Both the position numbers and the translations under genes were made by a program. Below the pieces are notes generated by a model. That model saw only the letters and a list, made by a program, of their open reading frames with translations, did not search any database and was not told where the DNA came from. This document shows, in pieces, positions 23,974 through 34,093 of a stretch of 64,000 nucleotides of DNA (its first letter is position 1; each line of letters begins with the position of its first letter). The stretch covers positions 269,501 through 333,500 of the forward strand of contig NZ_CP061091.1 of the NCBI RefSeq assembly GCF_017654485.1. The letters are read 5' to 3'. The DNA is from Roseomonas marmotae (lineage in GTDB: Bacteria > Pseudomonadota > Alphaproteobacteria > Acetobacterales > Acetobacteraceae).

Positions 23974-24728
23974 GGACCGAGCAGCTGCCCGCCATCGACG
24001 ACGATATTCTGCCCGGTCACCCAGCGCGCGGCGGGCGAGGCCAGGAAGAGCACGACATCCGCCACCTCCTCCGGCCTTCCGAGGCGGCCGCGCGGCATAT
24101 TGGCCAGGGTGGCCCGGTAGAGCGGCGAATCGGCCCGGCGCCGCTGGTCCCAGAGCCCCTCCGGGAACTCGATGGAGCCGGGGGCGACGGCATTGGCGCG
24201 GATGCCCCTGCGGCCCAGCACGCGGGCCTGGTTGCCGGTCAGATGCACCACCGCCGCCTTGGCCGCGCCATAGGGCTCGGCCCGGCCGGGGGAGCGCAGG
24301 GCGGCGATGGAGGTGATGTTGACGATGGCGCTGCCGCCCTCGATGCCCGGCGCGGCCTCGGCCAGGAAGGGCTCGGCGGCCTGGCTGGCGCGCACCACCG
24401 CCATGACGTCCACGGCGAAGGAGGCCGCCCAGCCTTCCTCGTCATGGCTCTCGCCGAAGGCGGAGGCATTGTTCACCAGGATGTCGATGCCCCCCAGCGC
24501 GGTGGCGGCCTCGGGGATGAAGCGGGCGATGGCATCGGCATCGGCCAGGTCGCAGGGGGCGGCATAGGCGCCCTCCCCCAGCCCGGGGCGCAGGGCCTCC
24601 AGCCCGGCCAGGCCACGCGCACAGACGGCGACGCGCGCGCCGGCCCGCGCCAGGCCCAGCGCGATGGCGCGGCCGATGCCGCGGCTGCCGCCCATCACCA
24701 CGGCGCGCCGGCCGGTGAGATCGAACAT
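23970..24728 (-). CDS. SDR-family oxidoreductase
   Basis: A 252-residue classical short-chain dehydrogenase. The dinucleotide motif GGSRGIGRAIA is at about 13-23, NNAS marks strand 4, the catalytic Ser is in NITSIAALRSPG, and YGAAKAAVV carries the Tyr-Lys pair. The C-terminus is VTGQNIVVDGGQLLGP. Arg/Cys after strand 2 (VAVCARG) suggests NADP(H). The substrate is unknown. It is translationally coupled to tadA by a 4-base overlap, and the gene on its other side is a divergent amidotransferase-like hydrolase. Confidence 0.85.
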   Translation of the reverse strand: MFDLTGRRAVVMGGSRGIGRAIALGLARAGARVAVCARGLAGLEALRPGLGEGAYAAPCDLADADAIARFIPEAATALGGIDILVNNASAFGESHDEEGWAASFAVDVMAVVRASQAAEPFLAEAAPGIEGGSAIVNITSIAALRSPGRAEPYGAAKAAVVHLTGNQARVLGRRGIRANAVAPGSIEFPEGLWDQRRRADSPLYRATLANMPRGRLGRPEEVADVVLFLASPAARWVTGQNIVVDGGQLLGP

Positions 24729-24845
24729 CGCATGCCTCCTTCTGCCGCGATGCGGCCAGGGAAAGGGTAAGCCCGCCGCACATGGGGGACAGCCGGCGTG
24801 GAATAGTATTTGTCGCAGCCCTCGCCACGGTCTAGCAACCGCCCC

Positions 24846-25555
24846 ATGCGTAAGCTTCCCCTGATCGGCGTAACCTTGGATGCGGAACCAGCGGGCGGCT
24901 GGTCCAAATTGCCCTGGTACGCCATCCGCCAGAACTATCTCTCCGCCATCGCCGCCGCCGGCGGGCTTCCGGTCGCCCTGCCGCATGAGCCGGAACTGGC
25001 CGAGGCCTATCTGGAGCGGATCGACGGTCTGCTGGTCACCGGCGGCGCCTTCGATGTCGATCCCTCGCTCTATGGCGGGGGGCCGGCGCATCCGACCGTC
25101 TCGCTGAAGGCCGGCCGCACCGCCTTCGAGCTGGCGGTGACGCGCGGCGCGCTCGCCCGCGACATCCCTGTGCTGGGCATCTGCGGCGGCGAGCAGCTGC
25201 TGGCGGTCGCCTTCGGCGGCACGCTGGTCCAGCACATCCCCGACAGCATCGCCGATGCCCTGGCGCATGAGCAGCCCAACCCCCGCACCGAGCCGGGCCA
25301 TGAGGTGGAGATCGCCGCCGGCACGCTGCTGGAGCGCATCGCCGGCACGGCGCGGATGGCCGTCAATTCCGCGCATCACCAGGCGGTGGAGCGGCCGGGC
25401 AACGGCGCCATCGTCAACGCGGTGGCGCCGGATGGGGTGATCGAGGGGATCGAGCATCCCGGCTACCGCTTCGCGCTGGGCGTGCAGTGGCACCCGGAAT
25501 ATGCCGTGGACCCCGCCGATCCCCGCATTTTCGATGCCTTCGTGGAGGCCGCGCG

Positions 25556-25559
<4 letters not shown>
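24846..25559 (+). CDS. Class I glutamine-amidotransferase-like hydrolase (PuuD/peptidase C26)
   Basis: A 237-residue protein of the gamma-glutamyl-GABA hydrolase group. The nucleophile Cys113 is in GICGGEQ. The catalytic His-Glu pair is in VQWHPEY near the C-terminus. LLVTGGAFDVDPSLYG and AVNSAHHQAV match the C26 family, which splits gamma-glutamyl amides, for example in putrescine breakdown. No other polyamine genes are adjacent. It overlaps the downstream pseudouridine synthase gene by four bases (ATGA), an odd functional pairing that probably only reflects compact gene order. Confidence 0.85.
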
Positions 25560-26548
<989 letters not shown>

Positions 26549-26554
26549 CGGGCG

Positions 26555-27112
26555 ATGCGGATCGTCGCCGGCCGCCATCGCGGCCGGAAGCTCGCCGCGC
26601 CTGCCGGTGCCGCCACCCGCCCGACTTCCGAGCGGATGCGGCAGGCGCTGTTCGACATGCTCTGGCACGCCCCCTGGGCCGGCCGCGCGGCGGTGGAGGG
26701 GCAGGCGGTGCTGGATGCCTTCGCCGGCACCGGCGCGCTGGGGCTGGAGGCGCTCTCCCGCGGCGCGGCCTCGGCCAGCTTCATCGAGAAGGACCGCGCG
26801 GCGCTGGCCGCCCTGCGCGCCAATATCGCCGCCTGCCGGGAGGAGGAGGCTGCGAAGGTCCTGGTGGCCGACGCCACCCGCCCGCCGCGTGCCGCCACCC
26901 CCTGCTCCCTCATTTTCCTGGACCCGCCCTATGCCCAGGATCTGGTGCCCCGCGCCCTCTCGGCCCTGGGTGCGGCGGGGTGGATCGCTCCCGCCGCGCT
27001 GATCTGCGCCGAGGTGGGGCGGGAGGAGACGCCGGAACTGCCGGGCTTCGAGATCCTGGCGGAGCGGGTGCATGGCGCCGCCCGCGTGCTGGTGCTGCGC
27101 GCGCCGGGCTGA
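26555..27112 (+). CDS. rsmD: 16S rRNA (guanine-966-N2)-methyltransferase
   Basis: A 185-residue SAM-dependent methyltransferase acting on 16S rRNA in the small subunit. MRIVAGRHRGRKLAAP, RPTSERMRQALFDML, the SAM-binding DAFAGTGALGLEALSRGA and the catalytic FLDPPYAQD are exactly those of RsmD. It follows the pseudouridine synthase gene closely, a common pairing of rRNA-modification genes in alphaproteobacteria. It converges on a MOSC-domain gene 28 bases downstream. Confidence 0.94.
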   Translation: MRIVAGRHRGRKLAAPAGAATRPTSERMRQALFDMLWHAPWAGRAAVEGQAVLDAFAGTGALGLEALSRGAASASFIEKDRAALAALRANIAACREEEAAKVLVADATRPPRAATPCSLIFLDPPYAQDLVPRALSALGAAGWIAPAALICAEVGREETPELPGFEILAERVHGAARVLVLRAPG

Positions 27113-27140
27113 CACCGGGCTGCGGGCGGAGCGGCGCCCC

Positions 27141-27668
27141 TCAACTCTTCTCCCGCGTCAGCGCATCGCCCAGCCGGATGGCGCCGTCCTCCAGCACCCG
27201 CGCGGTGATGCCGCCATGGCCGCGCACGGCATTGTAGCCGCCGGGGCCGAATTCCTCCTCCATGCGGGAACAGGGGTGGCATTCGCCGCTCATTTCCAGC
27301 AGCGCGCCGCCCAGGCGGAAGCGCCGGCCCTTCAGCGCCAGCAGGTTCAGGCCGGAAATGACGAGGTTGCGCCGCAGCCGCTCCGGCGCCGCCGGCCCCT
27401 CCAGGCCCAGATAGGCGCCGATGGCCGCCAGATGCTCGGCCTGGATCAGCGTCACCTGCCGCGCGCCCTCCCGCCCGGCATAGCGGTCGCCCGCCAGCCC
27501 CTGCCCGGCCCGCAGCCCGGCGGCCGCCACCACCTCCATCGCCGCCCGCCGGGCCGGGCGCAGCCCGATCCAGCAGAGCCGCCCTGGGCGCAGCGGCCCC
27601 TCCAGCAGCCGGGCCAGGGGCGAGGCCGGGTTCAGCACCCGCCTCAGGCCACCGCCGCACCCGAGCAA
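27141..27668 (-). CDS. MOSC-domain protein
   Basis: A 175-residue MOSC (Moco sulfurase C-terminal) protein. RPGRLCWIGLRPARRA at the N-terminus, GLAGDRYAG, RQVTLIQAEHLAAIG, RRNLVISGLNLLALKGRRF and a cysteine in MSGECHPCSRMEE are family features. The cysteine-containing block is thought to bind sulfur or molybdenum cofactor. These stand-alone proteins are often of unknown role. The start overlaps the end of the upstream DUF4440 gene by 25 bases, so a later start is possible, but the conserved N-terminal block argues for an early one. Confidence 0.85.
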   Translation of the reverse strand: MLGCGGGLRRVLNPASPLARLLEGPLRPGRLCWIGLRPARRAAMEVVAAAGLRAGQGLAGDRYAGREGARQVTLIQAEHLAAIGAYLGLEGPAAPERLRRNLVISGLNLLALKGRRFRLGGALLEMSGECHPCSRMEEEFGPGGYNAVRGHGGITARVLEDGAIRLGDALTREKS

Positions 27669-28024
27669 TGCGCCGCCAGCACCCGCAGCCCGGCCTCCTC
27701 CCGCCGCCAGACGCGGGTGTAGCGGAAGGCGCCGACGAAGGCATTGCTATCCCAGGTGCCCGCCAGCTCGGCCCGCAGCGTCACCACGGCGGCATTGCCC
27801 GCCAGGCGGATCTCCTGCTCCGAGACCTGCACCCGGGTCAGCCGCAGCAGGCCGGTGCGATGCGCCTCCATATCCTCGGACTTGCCGATCACCCGCCCCG
27901 TCTGGTCGGTGAAGATCAGCGCCTCCGACAGCAGCCCGTCCAGCGACACCACGTCTCCGGTCAGCGTCGCCTCGCGCAGCGCGGCCTCGGCTTCCTCCAC
28001 CTCTGCCTCGGTGATGATGGTCAC
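27644..28024 (-). CDS. SnoaL-like/DUF4440 protein
   Basis: A 126-residue NTF2-fold protein. It begins MTIITEAEVEEAEAALREATLTGDV, contains LDGLLSEALIFTDQTGRVIGK and ends with VGAFRYTRVWRREEAGLRVLAAHCS, typical of DUF4440 proteins (small ligand-binding or isomerase-like folds). No catalytic assignment is possible. The start overlaps the end of the next upstream gene by four bases, and the end overlaps the MOSC gene, so three genes run as one operon. Confidence 0.75.
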   Translation of the reverse strand: MTIITEAEVEEAEAALREATLTGDVVSLDGLLSEALIFTDQTGRVIGKSEDMEAHRTGLLRLTRVQVSEQEIRLAGNAAVVTLRAELAGTWDSNAFVGAFRYTRVWRREEAGLRVLAAHCSGAAVA

Positions 28025-28428
28025 TGCTGCGTGGCCTGCCGCAATTCGTCCAGCGCGGCCTGCGCGGCGGCACGGGCCGAAGCCACCTCCGGCCGCAGCA
28101 GGAAGCGCTGCTGACGGGCATGGAAATCGGCGTCCTCACCCTCGGTCAGGGCCATGAGGTCGGCCAGGAAGCCCTGCACGGCCTCGGGCGAAGGCGTGGC
28201 GCCCTTGGCATTGGCCTCGTCGATCCGCAGGATCAGGTCGCTCAGCCGGCGCAGCCAGGCGAAATCAGGGTCATGCATCACCGCCTGCAGCAGCGCATAG
28301 GGGTTTCCACCCGCCGGATGGCCCGCCGCCTGCGCGTTGAGCAGCGCCCGGTGCCAGCCCGCGATGGCCGCCGCCAGGCGCTTCGAGGGATGCGCCGCCG
28401 CCGCGCGCCGGGACGTAGGAACGGTCAT
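28021..28428 (-). CDS. Conserved hypothetical alpha-helical protein
   Basis: A 135-residue cytoplasmic protein of unknown function. It is predicted to be mostly helical, with SKRLAAAIAGWHRALLNAQ, NPYALLQAVMHDPDFAWLRRLSDLILRIDEA and a C-terminal coiled-coil-like segment (EVASARAAAQAALDELRQATQQ). No known motif is visible. It is first in a three-gene overlapping series with the DUF4440 and MOSC genes and diverges from the methyltransferase gene, with about 150 bases between the two starts. Confidence 0.65.
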   Translation of the reverse strand: MTVPTSRRAAAAHPSKRLAAAIAGWHRALLNAQAAGHPAGGNPYALLQAVMHDPDFAWLRRLSDLILRIDEANAKGATPSPEAVQGFLADLMALTEGEDADFHARQQRFLLRPEVASARAAAQAALDELRQATQQ

Positions 28429-28577
28429 GCCGCGGTTCTCCTTCACTCCAGAGATGCCAGGGTTAGCGGCGATCGGCCCCTGCTGGCCAGGGGTTCGCAC
28501 CAGCGGGCGCCTCCAGGCTTGTACCGGTGCGGCGGCGATGCTAGGGCTGGGGCGGGACAGAGCCCGAGAGAGCGCCG

Positions 28578-29810
28578 ATGGCGACTGCCGCAATCCTGCC
28601 GCCCCCGCCCGCCCCGGTGGCAGGGGCCGGTGACATCGCCGCGCAGGTCCGCGCCTTCGAGGGACATGGCCGCCGGACCGAGAGTCTGGTGGAGGAGGGC
28701 ATCCCCTACTGGGTCAATGCCTTCTGGACCGTGCGGCAGCGTCAGGCGCATTCGTTGCACGAGGTCAGCTACCGCGCCTGCTTCAAGGCCCAGTTGCCGG
28801 AATTCTTCATCGCCCGCCTGACCACCCCCGGCGAGGCGGTGCACGACCCCTTCATGGGCCGGGGCACCACCCCCGTGCAGGCGGCGCTGATGGGCCGCCG
28901 GCCGCTGGGCAACGACATCAACCCCCTCTCCACCCTGCTGGCCCGGCCGCGCCTGAACCCGCCGGCCCTGGACGCCGTGGCGGAACGGCTGCGGGAGGTG
29001 CCCTGGGCGGAGGGCGGGGAAGCGCCGGAGGACCTGCTGGCCTTCTACCACCCGGAGACGCTGCGCCAGCTGATGGCGCTGCGCGGCTGGCTGCTGGCGC
29101 GCGCACCGCTCACGCTCGGGGAGCCGGACCCGGTGGAGGACTGGATCCGCATGGTCGCCATCAACCGCCTCAGCGGCCATTCCCCCGGCTTCTTCTCCGG
29201 CCGCTCCATGCCCCCCAACCAGGCGGTCTCGGTGCGGGCGCAGCGGCGGATCAACACGCGGCTGGGCCTCACCCCGCCGCGGCGGGAGGTGGCCGCCCTC
29301 ATCCTGAAGAAATCGCGCGCCCTGCTGGCCGATGGCCCGCCGCCCGCGCATCCGCCCGCCCTGCTCTGCACCGGTCCGGCCGCCGCCACCCCCGCCATTG
29401 CCGCCGGCAGCGTGGCGCTGACAGTGACCTCGCCGCCCTTCCTGGACGTGGTGCAATACGCCGCCGACAACTGGCTGCGCTGCTGGTTCGCCGGCATCGA
29501 CGCCGCCGCCGTCCCCATCGCCATGCACCGGGGCGAGGCCGGTTGGACGGCCATGGTGCGGGCGGTGCTGGCCGAGCAGGCGCGCATCCTGCGCCCCGGC
29601 GGGCACCTGGCCTTCGAGGTAGGCGAGGTACGGCGCGGCCGGCTGCTGCTGGAGCGGCTGGTCTGGCAGGCGGCCGAGGGCCTGCCCTTCGAGCGCCTGG
29701 GCGTGCTGGTGCACGACCAGGCCTTCACCAAGACCGCCAATTGCTGGGGCGTGGCCAACAACACGGCCGGCACCAATACCAACCGCGTCGTACTGCTGCG
29801 CCGGCTCTGA
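28578..29810 (+). CDS. Orphan DNA methyltransferase (N4/N6-type, SPPF motif)
   Basis: A 410-residue methyltransferase. DPFMGRGTT (90-98) is the SAM-binding motif I of the DNA amino-methyltransferases, and TSPPF (284-288) is motif IV, which holds the flipped base. SPP-type motifs are common in N4-cytosine enzymes. Motif I comes before motif IV, unlike the usual beta-class order. Between them lie about 190 residues (VEDWIRMVAINRLSGHSPGFFSGR...) that may serve as the target-recognition part. No restriction endonuclease or Vsr gene is next to it, so it is a solitary methylase or acts on another substrate. The N-terminus is proline-rich. Confidence 0.75.
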   Translation: MATAAILPPPPAPVAGAGDIAAQVRAFEGHGRRTESLVEEGIPYWVNAFWTVRQRQAHSLHEVSYRACFKAQLPEFFIARLTTPGEAVHDPFMGRGTTPVQAALMGRRPLGNDINPLSTLLARPRLNPPALDAVAERLREVPWAEGGEAPEDLLAFYHPETLRQLMALRGWLLARAPLTLGEPDPVEDWIRMVAINRLSGHSPGFFSGRSMPPNQAVSVRAQRRINTRLGLTPPRREVAALILKKSRALLADGPPPAHPPALLCTGPAAATPAIAAGSVALTVTSPPFLDVVQYAADNWLRCWFAGIDAAAVPIAMHRGEAGWTAMVRAVLAEQARILRPGGHLAFEVGEVRRGRLLLERLVWQAAEGLPFERLGVLVHDQAFTKTANCWGVANNTAGTNTNRVVLLRRL

Positions 29811-29883
29811 AGCCGGTCCCGGTCACGGCGATTTACCTGACCGGGTATAGAGGGAAGGCGGAAGCGGCTGAGGCTCCGGGCGC

Positions 29884-30597
29884 TCAGCGCCGCTGCCAGA
29901 CCCAGTACATCGGCTGCCGCCCCTCGCGCAGGGCCTTGGCCTCGTAGCGCGTCGGCGGCCAGCCCTCCGGCCGCGTCGTGTCCAGCGAGACCTGCTCGAA
30001 CAGATCCTGCGCCCCCATCACCTCGATGACCCATTGCTGGTAGGTCGGGTCGTCGGTGGCGATGCGCCACTGGCCGCCGGGGCGGATGGCCGCCGCCAGC
30101 ACCGGCAGGATGGAGGGATGGACGAAGCGCCGCTTGGCGTGCCGCGCCTTCGGCCAGGGGTCCGGGAACATCAGGAAGAGGCGCGACAGGCTGCCCTCCG
30201 GCAGCATCCGCAGCAGCCGCCGCGCATCCTCGGTCCAGAGCCGCAGGTTGGGCGGCAGCGGCGCCGTGCCCTCCCCGCCCTCCGGCACCAGCCGCGTCAG
30301 CAGGGAGCAGATGCCGTTCTCGAAGACCTCGGAGGCGATCAGCCCCACCTTCGGGTTGGCCTGCATCTGCGCGTAGCTGTGCTCGCCGCCGCCGAAGCCC
30401 ACCTCCAGCCAGACCTCCTCGACCGGCGCGGCGAAGGCGCGGGCGGGACCGCTGGCGGCATCCTCGGGCGAGAGTTGCAGGCGGGGCAGCGTCACCTCCA
30501 GCAGCGCCTGCTGGCGCGGCCGCAGCGGGTGGCCGCGCCGGCGGCCATAGAGGCGGTCGGGCACCGGCGGGGGATTGGCGGCGGTATCGTCGGTCAT
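29884..30597 (-). CDS. trmB: tRNA (guanine-46-N7)-methyltransferase
   Basis: A 237-residue SAM-dependent enzyme that methylates G46 of tRNAs. LYGRRRGHPLRPRQ at the N-terminus, the SAM site VEEVWLEVGFGGGEH, and the signature LFLMFPDPWPKARHAKRRFV fit TrmB throughout. IATDDPTYQQW and TRYEAKALREGR complete the active region. The ATG at 30597 is chosen by homology; an upstream frame to 30645 lacks similarity. metK lies upstream on the same strand with 76 bases between, so substrate supply and use sit side by side. Confidence 0.94.
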   Translation of the reverse strand: MTDDTAANPPPVPDRLYGRRRGHPLRPRQQALLEVTLPRLQLSPEDAASGPARAFAAPVEEVWLEVGFGGGEHSYAQMQANPKVGLIASEVFENGICSLLTRLVPEGGEGTAPLPPNLRLWTEDARRLLRMLPEGSLSRLFLMFPDPWPKARHAKRRFVHPSILPVLAAAIRPGGQWRIATDDPTYQQWVIEVMGAQDLFEQVSLDTTRPEGWPPTRYEAKALREGRQPMYWVWQRR

Positions 30598-30673
30598 GCG
30601 GCAGAGGCCCATTACGTCAAAGGGGGCGGCGCCGGCCGGCACCACCCCCCACGGTCACGAACTCAGGAAGGGA

Positions 30674-31861
30674 TCAGCGGTTGAAGGCGCGCTTCAGCTC
30701 ATCCGCCAGATCGGTCTTTTCCCAGGTGAAGGTGCCGAGGTCGGCATCCGGCGTGCGGCCGAAATGGCCGTAGGCGGAGGTCGGCACATAGATCGCGCGG
30801 TTCAGGTGCAGGTGCTCCCGGATGCCGCGCGGGGAAAGGTTGACCATCCCGTTGACGACCTTGGCCAGCTTGGTCTCGTCGATGTCGCGGCCGGTGCCGT
30901 GCAGGTCGAAATAGACCGAGAGCGGCTTGGAGACGCCGATGGCGTAGGAGACCTGGATGGTGCACTTCTCGGCCAGGCCCGCGGCCACCACGTTCTTGGC
31001 GAGGTAGCGGCAGGCATAGGCGGCCGAGCGGTCCACCTTGGTCGGGTCCTTGCCGGAGAAGGCGCCGCCGCCATGCGGGGCCGCGCCGCCATAGGTGTCG
31101 ACGATGATCTTGCGCCCCGTCAGGCCGCAGTCGCCATCGGGGCCGCCGATCACGAAGGTGCCGGTCGGGTTCACGTAGAACTCGTCCTCCGGCACCGTCC
31201 AGCCCTCGGGCAGGGAGGTGGCGACGATCGGGCGCACCAGCTCGCGCACCTGCTCCTGCGTCATCCCCTCCTCATGCTGGGTGGAGACCACGACAGAGGT
31301 CACGCCGACCGGCTTGCCGTCCACATAGCGCAGCGTCACCTGGGACTTGGCGTCCGGCAGCAGGCCGGCGACCGTCTTGTCCTTGGAACGGCGCAGCTCG
31401 GCGATGCGGCGCAGGATGAGGTGGGAGTAATACAGCGGCGCCGGCATCAGGTCCGGCGTCTCGGTGCAGGCATAGCCGAACATGATGCCCTGGTCGCCGG
31501 CACCTTCGTCCTTGTTGCCGGCCGCGTCCACGCCCTGCGCGATATGGGCGGACTGCGCGTGCAGATGGACGGAGATCTCGGCATTGCGCCAGGAGAAGCC
31601 TTCCTGGTCGTAGCCGATGTCATGCACGGCCATGCGGGCGAGATGCGCCAGCAGCTCATGCGTCACGCTGCCGGGGCCACGGGTCTCGCCGGCCAGGATG
31701 ATGCGGTTCGTGGTGACCAGCGTCTCGCAGGCCACGCGGGAATAGGGGTCGGCTTCCAGGAAGGCGTCCAGCACCGTGTCGCTGATGCGGTCCGCGACCT
31801 TGTCGGGATGGCCTTCGGAAACGGATTCCGAGGTAAACTGGTATTCGCCCTTGTCGCGCAT
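30674..31861 (-). CDS. metK: S-adenosylmethionine synthetase
   Basis: A 395-residue enzyme making SAM from methionine and ATP. It opens with [21 protein letters not shown], and contains [20 protein letters not shown] (here [16 protein letters not shown]), the P-loop-like [25 protein letters not shown], and the C-terminal [21 protein letters not shown]. It is full length. The leader upstream (31862-32080) is about 220 bases long and free of genes, with a small hairpin GTCGC-CATC-GCGAC about 25 bases before the start. I could not match it to a known SAM riboswitch. Confidence 0.97.
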   Translation of the reverse strand: MRDKGEYQFTSESVSEGHPDKVADRISDTVLDAFLEADPYSRVACETLVTTNRIILAGETRGPGSVTHELLAHLARMAVHDIGYDQEGFSWRNAEISVHLHAQSAHIAQGVDAAGNKDEGAGDQGIMFGYACTETPDLMPAPLYYSHLILRRIAELRRSKDKTVAGLLPDAKSQVTLRYVDGKPVGVTSVVVSTQHEEGMTQEQVRELVRPIVATSLPEGWTVPEDEFYVNPTGTFVIGGPDGDCGLTGRKIIVDTYGGAAPHGGGAFSGKDPTKVDRSAAYACRYLAKNVVAAGLAEKCTIQVSYAIGVSKPLSVYFDLHGTGRDIDETKLAKVVNGMVNLSPRGIREHLHLNRAIYVPTSAYGHFGRTPDADLGTFTWEKTDLADELKRAFNR

Positions 31862-32080
31862 GGCCTTATCGTCCTCTTGTCGCGATGGCGACCGGCTTGC
31901 CCCGGCCTGGCTATCCCCCGGAATTCCGGGCGTGGCTGTTTCGCAGGGGCGGCATAAGGGGTCAAGGGCGCATAGGGACGGGTTTGGCATGCGCGGCCCC
32001 AGGGGCTGGCTGTGCCCGCCCGACGCCCGGCCATTCGGCCCCGGCTGCCGGGGCGGCCCCACAAGGACGTGGCGCCGGCC

Positions 32081-32851
32081 TCAGCCCATGCCCAGCACAT
32101 GCTTCATGTCGTAGAGGCCCGGCGGCTGGCTGGCGACCCAGCGCGCCGCCCGCACCGCGCCAGTGGCATAGACGCGCCGGTCGAAGGAACGGTGGGTCAG
32201 GGCGATCTGCTCCGCCCCCGCGGCGAAGAGCAGGGTATGGTCGCCCACCACCTGCCCTCCCCGCAGCGCCGCGAAGCCGATGGAGCCGGTCCGGCGGGGG
32301 CCGGTATGGCCGTCACGGCCGCTCTCGGTGCCGCATTCCTCCAGCGTCGTGCCACGCCCCCGCGCCACCGCCCGGCCCAGGGCGATGGCGGTGCCGGAGG
32401 GTGCGTCCACCTTCTGGCGGTGGTGCATCTCGACGATCTCGGCATCATACTGCTCGGGCGGCAGGGCGGCGGCCATGCGCTCGGCCAGGGCGAAGAGCAG
32501 GTTCACCCCCGGCGCGAAATTGGCGGCATGGACGATGGGCACGATCTTCGCCGCCTCGGCCACCGCCGCCTCCTGCTCCACCGAGAGCCCGGAGGTGCCA
32601 AGCACCAGTGGCCGGCGGTGACTGGCCGCCAGCGCCGCATGCATGGCCGAGGTCTCGGCATGGGTGAAGTCGATCACCACGTCGCTGCCGGCGAACATCG
32701 CCCCGGCGTCGCTGAAGAGCACCGCTCCCTCCGCGGCCCCGCCGCGCGCGGTGCCGCCCGAGAGATGCTCCCCGGCCGCCAGGACCTCCTCGGCCAGCAG
32801 GCGGCCCATGCGGCCGGAAATGCCGGCGATGCCGATGCGGAGCGTGGTCAT
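32081..32851 (-). CDS. dapB: 4-hydroxy-tetrahydrodipicolinate reductase
   Basis: A 256-residue NAD(P)H-dependent reductase of the lysine/diaminopimelate pathway. The dinucleotide-binding GIAGISGRMGRLL is at 7-19, VIDFTHAETSAMH and GTSGLS follow, and the substrate-binding signature EMHHRQKVDAPSGTA holds the catalytic His and Lys. The C-terminal SFDRRVYATGAVRAARW is also typical. It lies between hemJ (136 bases away, with a GC-rich repeat between) and metK on the same strand. Confidence 0.95.
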   Translation of the reverse strand: MTTLRIGIAGISGRMGRLLAEEVLAAGEHLSGGTARGGAAEGAVLFSDAGAMFAGSDVVIDFTHAETSAMHAALAASHRRPLVLGTSGLSVEQEAAVAEAAKIVPIVHAANFAPGVNLLFALAERMAAALPPEQYDAEIVEMHHRQKVDAPSGTAIALGRAVARGRGTTLEECGTESGRDGHTGPRRTGSIGFAALRGGQVVGDHTLLFAAGAEQIALTHRSFDRRVYATGAVRAARWVASQPPGLYDMKHVLGMG

Positions 32852-32944
32852 GGTGGCTGGCCCTCGGTTGCGGATGCGGGGCGGAAGTGTCGCGGCGGGG
32901 GGGCTTCCGTCAAGCCGGGGCGAGGCCGGGCCCGCCGCGCCGGC

Positions 32945-32987
32945 GGACCCGCAGCGGAGTCCGGGGCGGAGCCGCCCTGGACCACCC
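32945..32987. repeat. GC-rich composite repeat (family B, short copy)
   Basis: GGACCCGCAGCGGAGTCC followed by GGGGCGGAGCCGCCCTGGACC has the GGGGTCC/GGACC-type blocks seen in other family B copies. It lies directly after the hemJ stop codon on the minus strand and could act as its terminator. Confidence 0.45.
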
Positions 32988-33440
32988 TCAGAACGGCCGC
33001 ACGATCACCATGATGACGATCAGGATCAGCAGCAGCGTCGGCACCTCGTTGGCGATGCGCCAGTAGCGTTCCGAATGCTTCCGCTCATCCCGCTCGAAGC
33101 TCTTGCGCGCGACGGCCAGATGGCCGTGGAAGGCGCTCATCAGCAGGAAGCCCAGCATCTTGCCGTGCCACCATCCGGCCGACCAGTCGACGACGCCGGG
33201 CGTCAGCACCAGCATGATCCCGAAGATCCAGGCCGCGATCATGGCGGGGTTGATGATGGCGCGCAGCAGGCGGCGCTCCATCACCTTCAGCATCTCGCTG
33301 CGCTCCGAGCCCACCGGCGCGGCGGTGTGATAGACGTAGAGGCGCGGCAGGTAGAACATCCCGGCCATCCAGGCGAAGACCGAGATCAGGTGCAGCGCCT
33401 TGGTCCAGGGATAGAAGGCGGCGAGCGCGTCGATCGTCAT
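32988..33440 (-). CDS. hemJ: Protoporphyrinogen IX oxidase HemJ
   Basis: A 150-residue integral membrane enzyme that oxidises protoporphyrinogen IX to protoporphyrin IX. Four hydrophobic segments can be seen. KALHLISVFAWMAGMFYLPRLYVYH holds the conserved His in the first helix and Arg after it, and WWHGKMLGFLLMSAFHGHLA holds further conserved His and Lys. It overlaps the HAD gene by four bases and lies in one operon with hemH, the next enzyme of heme synthesis. Confidence 0.93.
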   Translation of the reverse strand: MTIDALAAFYPWTKALHLISVFAWMAGMFYLPRLYVYHTAAPVGSERSEMLKVMERRLLRAIINPAMIAAWIFGIMLVLTPGVVDWSAGWWHGKMLGFLLMSAFHGHLAVARKSFERDERKHSERYWRIANEVPTLLLILIVIMVIVRPF

Positions 33441-34093
33441 GATGCGATCCCCAGCAGGCGCGGCAGTTCCTCCATGCTGTGGAAGGGCTCGGCGCCCTGG
33501 GCCTCCAGCAGCGCGGCGGGGGTCTCATGCGCGAAGCCCAGCACGCGGCAGCCGGCGGCTACCCCGGCGCTGGCGCCCAGCGCGCTGTCCTCCACCACCA
33601 CGCAGTCGCGCGGATCGGCCCCGCAGGCGGCGGCGGCGGCCAGATACATGTCCGGCGCCGGCTTGGGGTTCGGCACGTCCTGGTAGGAGAAGACGCGGCC
33701 TTCGAAGAAAGGCATCAGCTTCAGCCCCTCCAGCTTGGCCTCCAGCTCATCCCGCCCGGAATTGCTGGCGCAGGCCATGGGGATGCCGGCCTCGGCCAGC
33801 GCCTTCACCACCGCCATCGCCCCCGGCATGGGCGGCGCGTCTTCCCGCATCCGGCGGGCGATCAGCGCGGAGAGCTCGGCCGGCCATTCCGGCGGCAGCG
33901 GCCCCACCTGGCGCTCGATCAGCGGCACCATGTCCGGGATGGAGCGGCCGAGGAAGATGCCCTTGCACTGCTCGACCGTCACGGGCCAGCCGCGCGCGGT
34001 CAGGTCCTCGGCGACGATGCCGTTCACCAGCTGCTCGCTGTCGGCCAGCACGCCGTCGCAATCGAAGAGAACGGCGGAGGGGCGTCGGGTCAT
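33437..34093 (-). CDS. HAD-superfamily hydrolase (phosphoglycolate-phosphatase-like)
   Basis: A 218-residue HAD subfamily IA phosphatase. Motif I is LFDCDGVLADSE with the nucleophile Asp, motif II is ACASNSGR, motif III uses the Lys in NPKPAPDMY, and motif IV is VVVEDSALG. A cap domain lies between motifs I and II. The substrate is unknown; family members act on sugar phosphates or phosphoglycolate. It overlaps hemJ downstream and hemH upstream by four bases each, so it is embedded in the heme operon, possibly only as a passenger. Confidence 0.85.
   Translation of the reverse strand: MTRRPSAVLFDCDGVLADSEQLVNGIVAEDLTARGWPVTVEQCKGIFLGRSIPDMVPLIERQVGPLPPEWPAELSALIARRMREDAPPMPGAMAVVKALAEAGIPMACASNSGRDELEAKLEGLKLMPFFEGRVFSYQDVPNPKPAPDMYLAAAAACGADPRDCVVVEDSALGASAGVAAGCRVLGFAHETPAALLEAQGAEPFHSMEELPRLLGIAS

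Noticed and set aside
31862..32080. Possible SAM-responsive riboswitch upstream of metK
   Set aside because: Only a 5-base hairpin and no match by eye to the SAM-I, SAM-II or SAM/SAH layouts that I remember; a covariance-model search would be needed.
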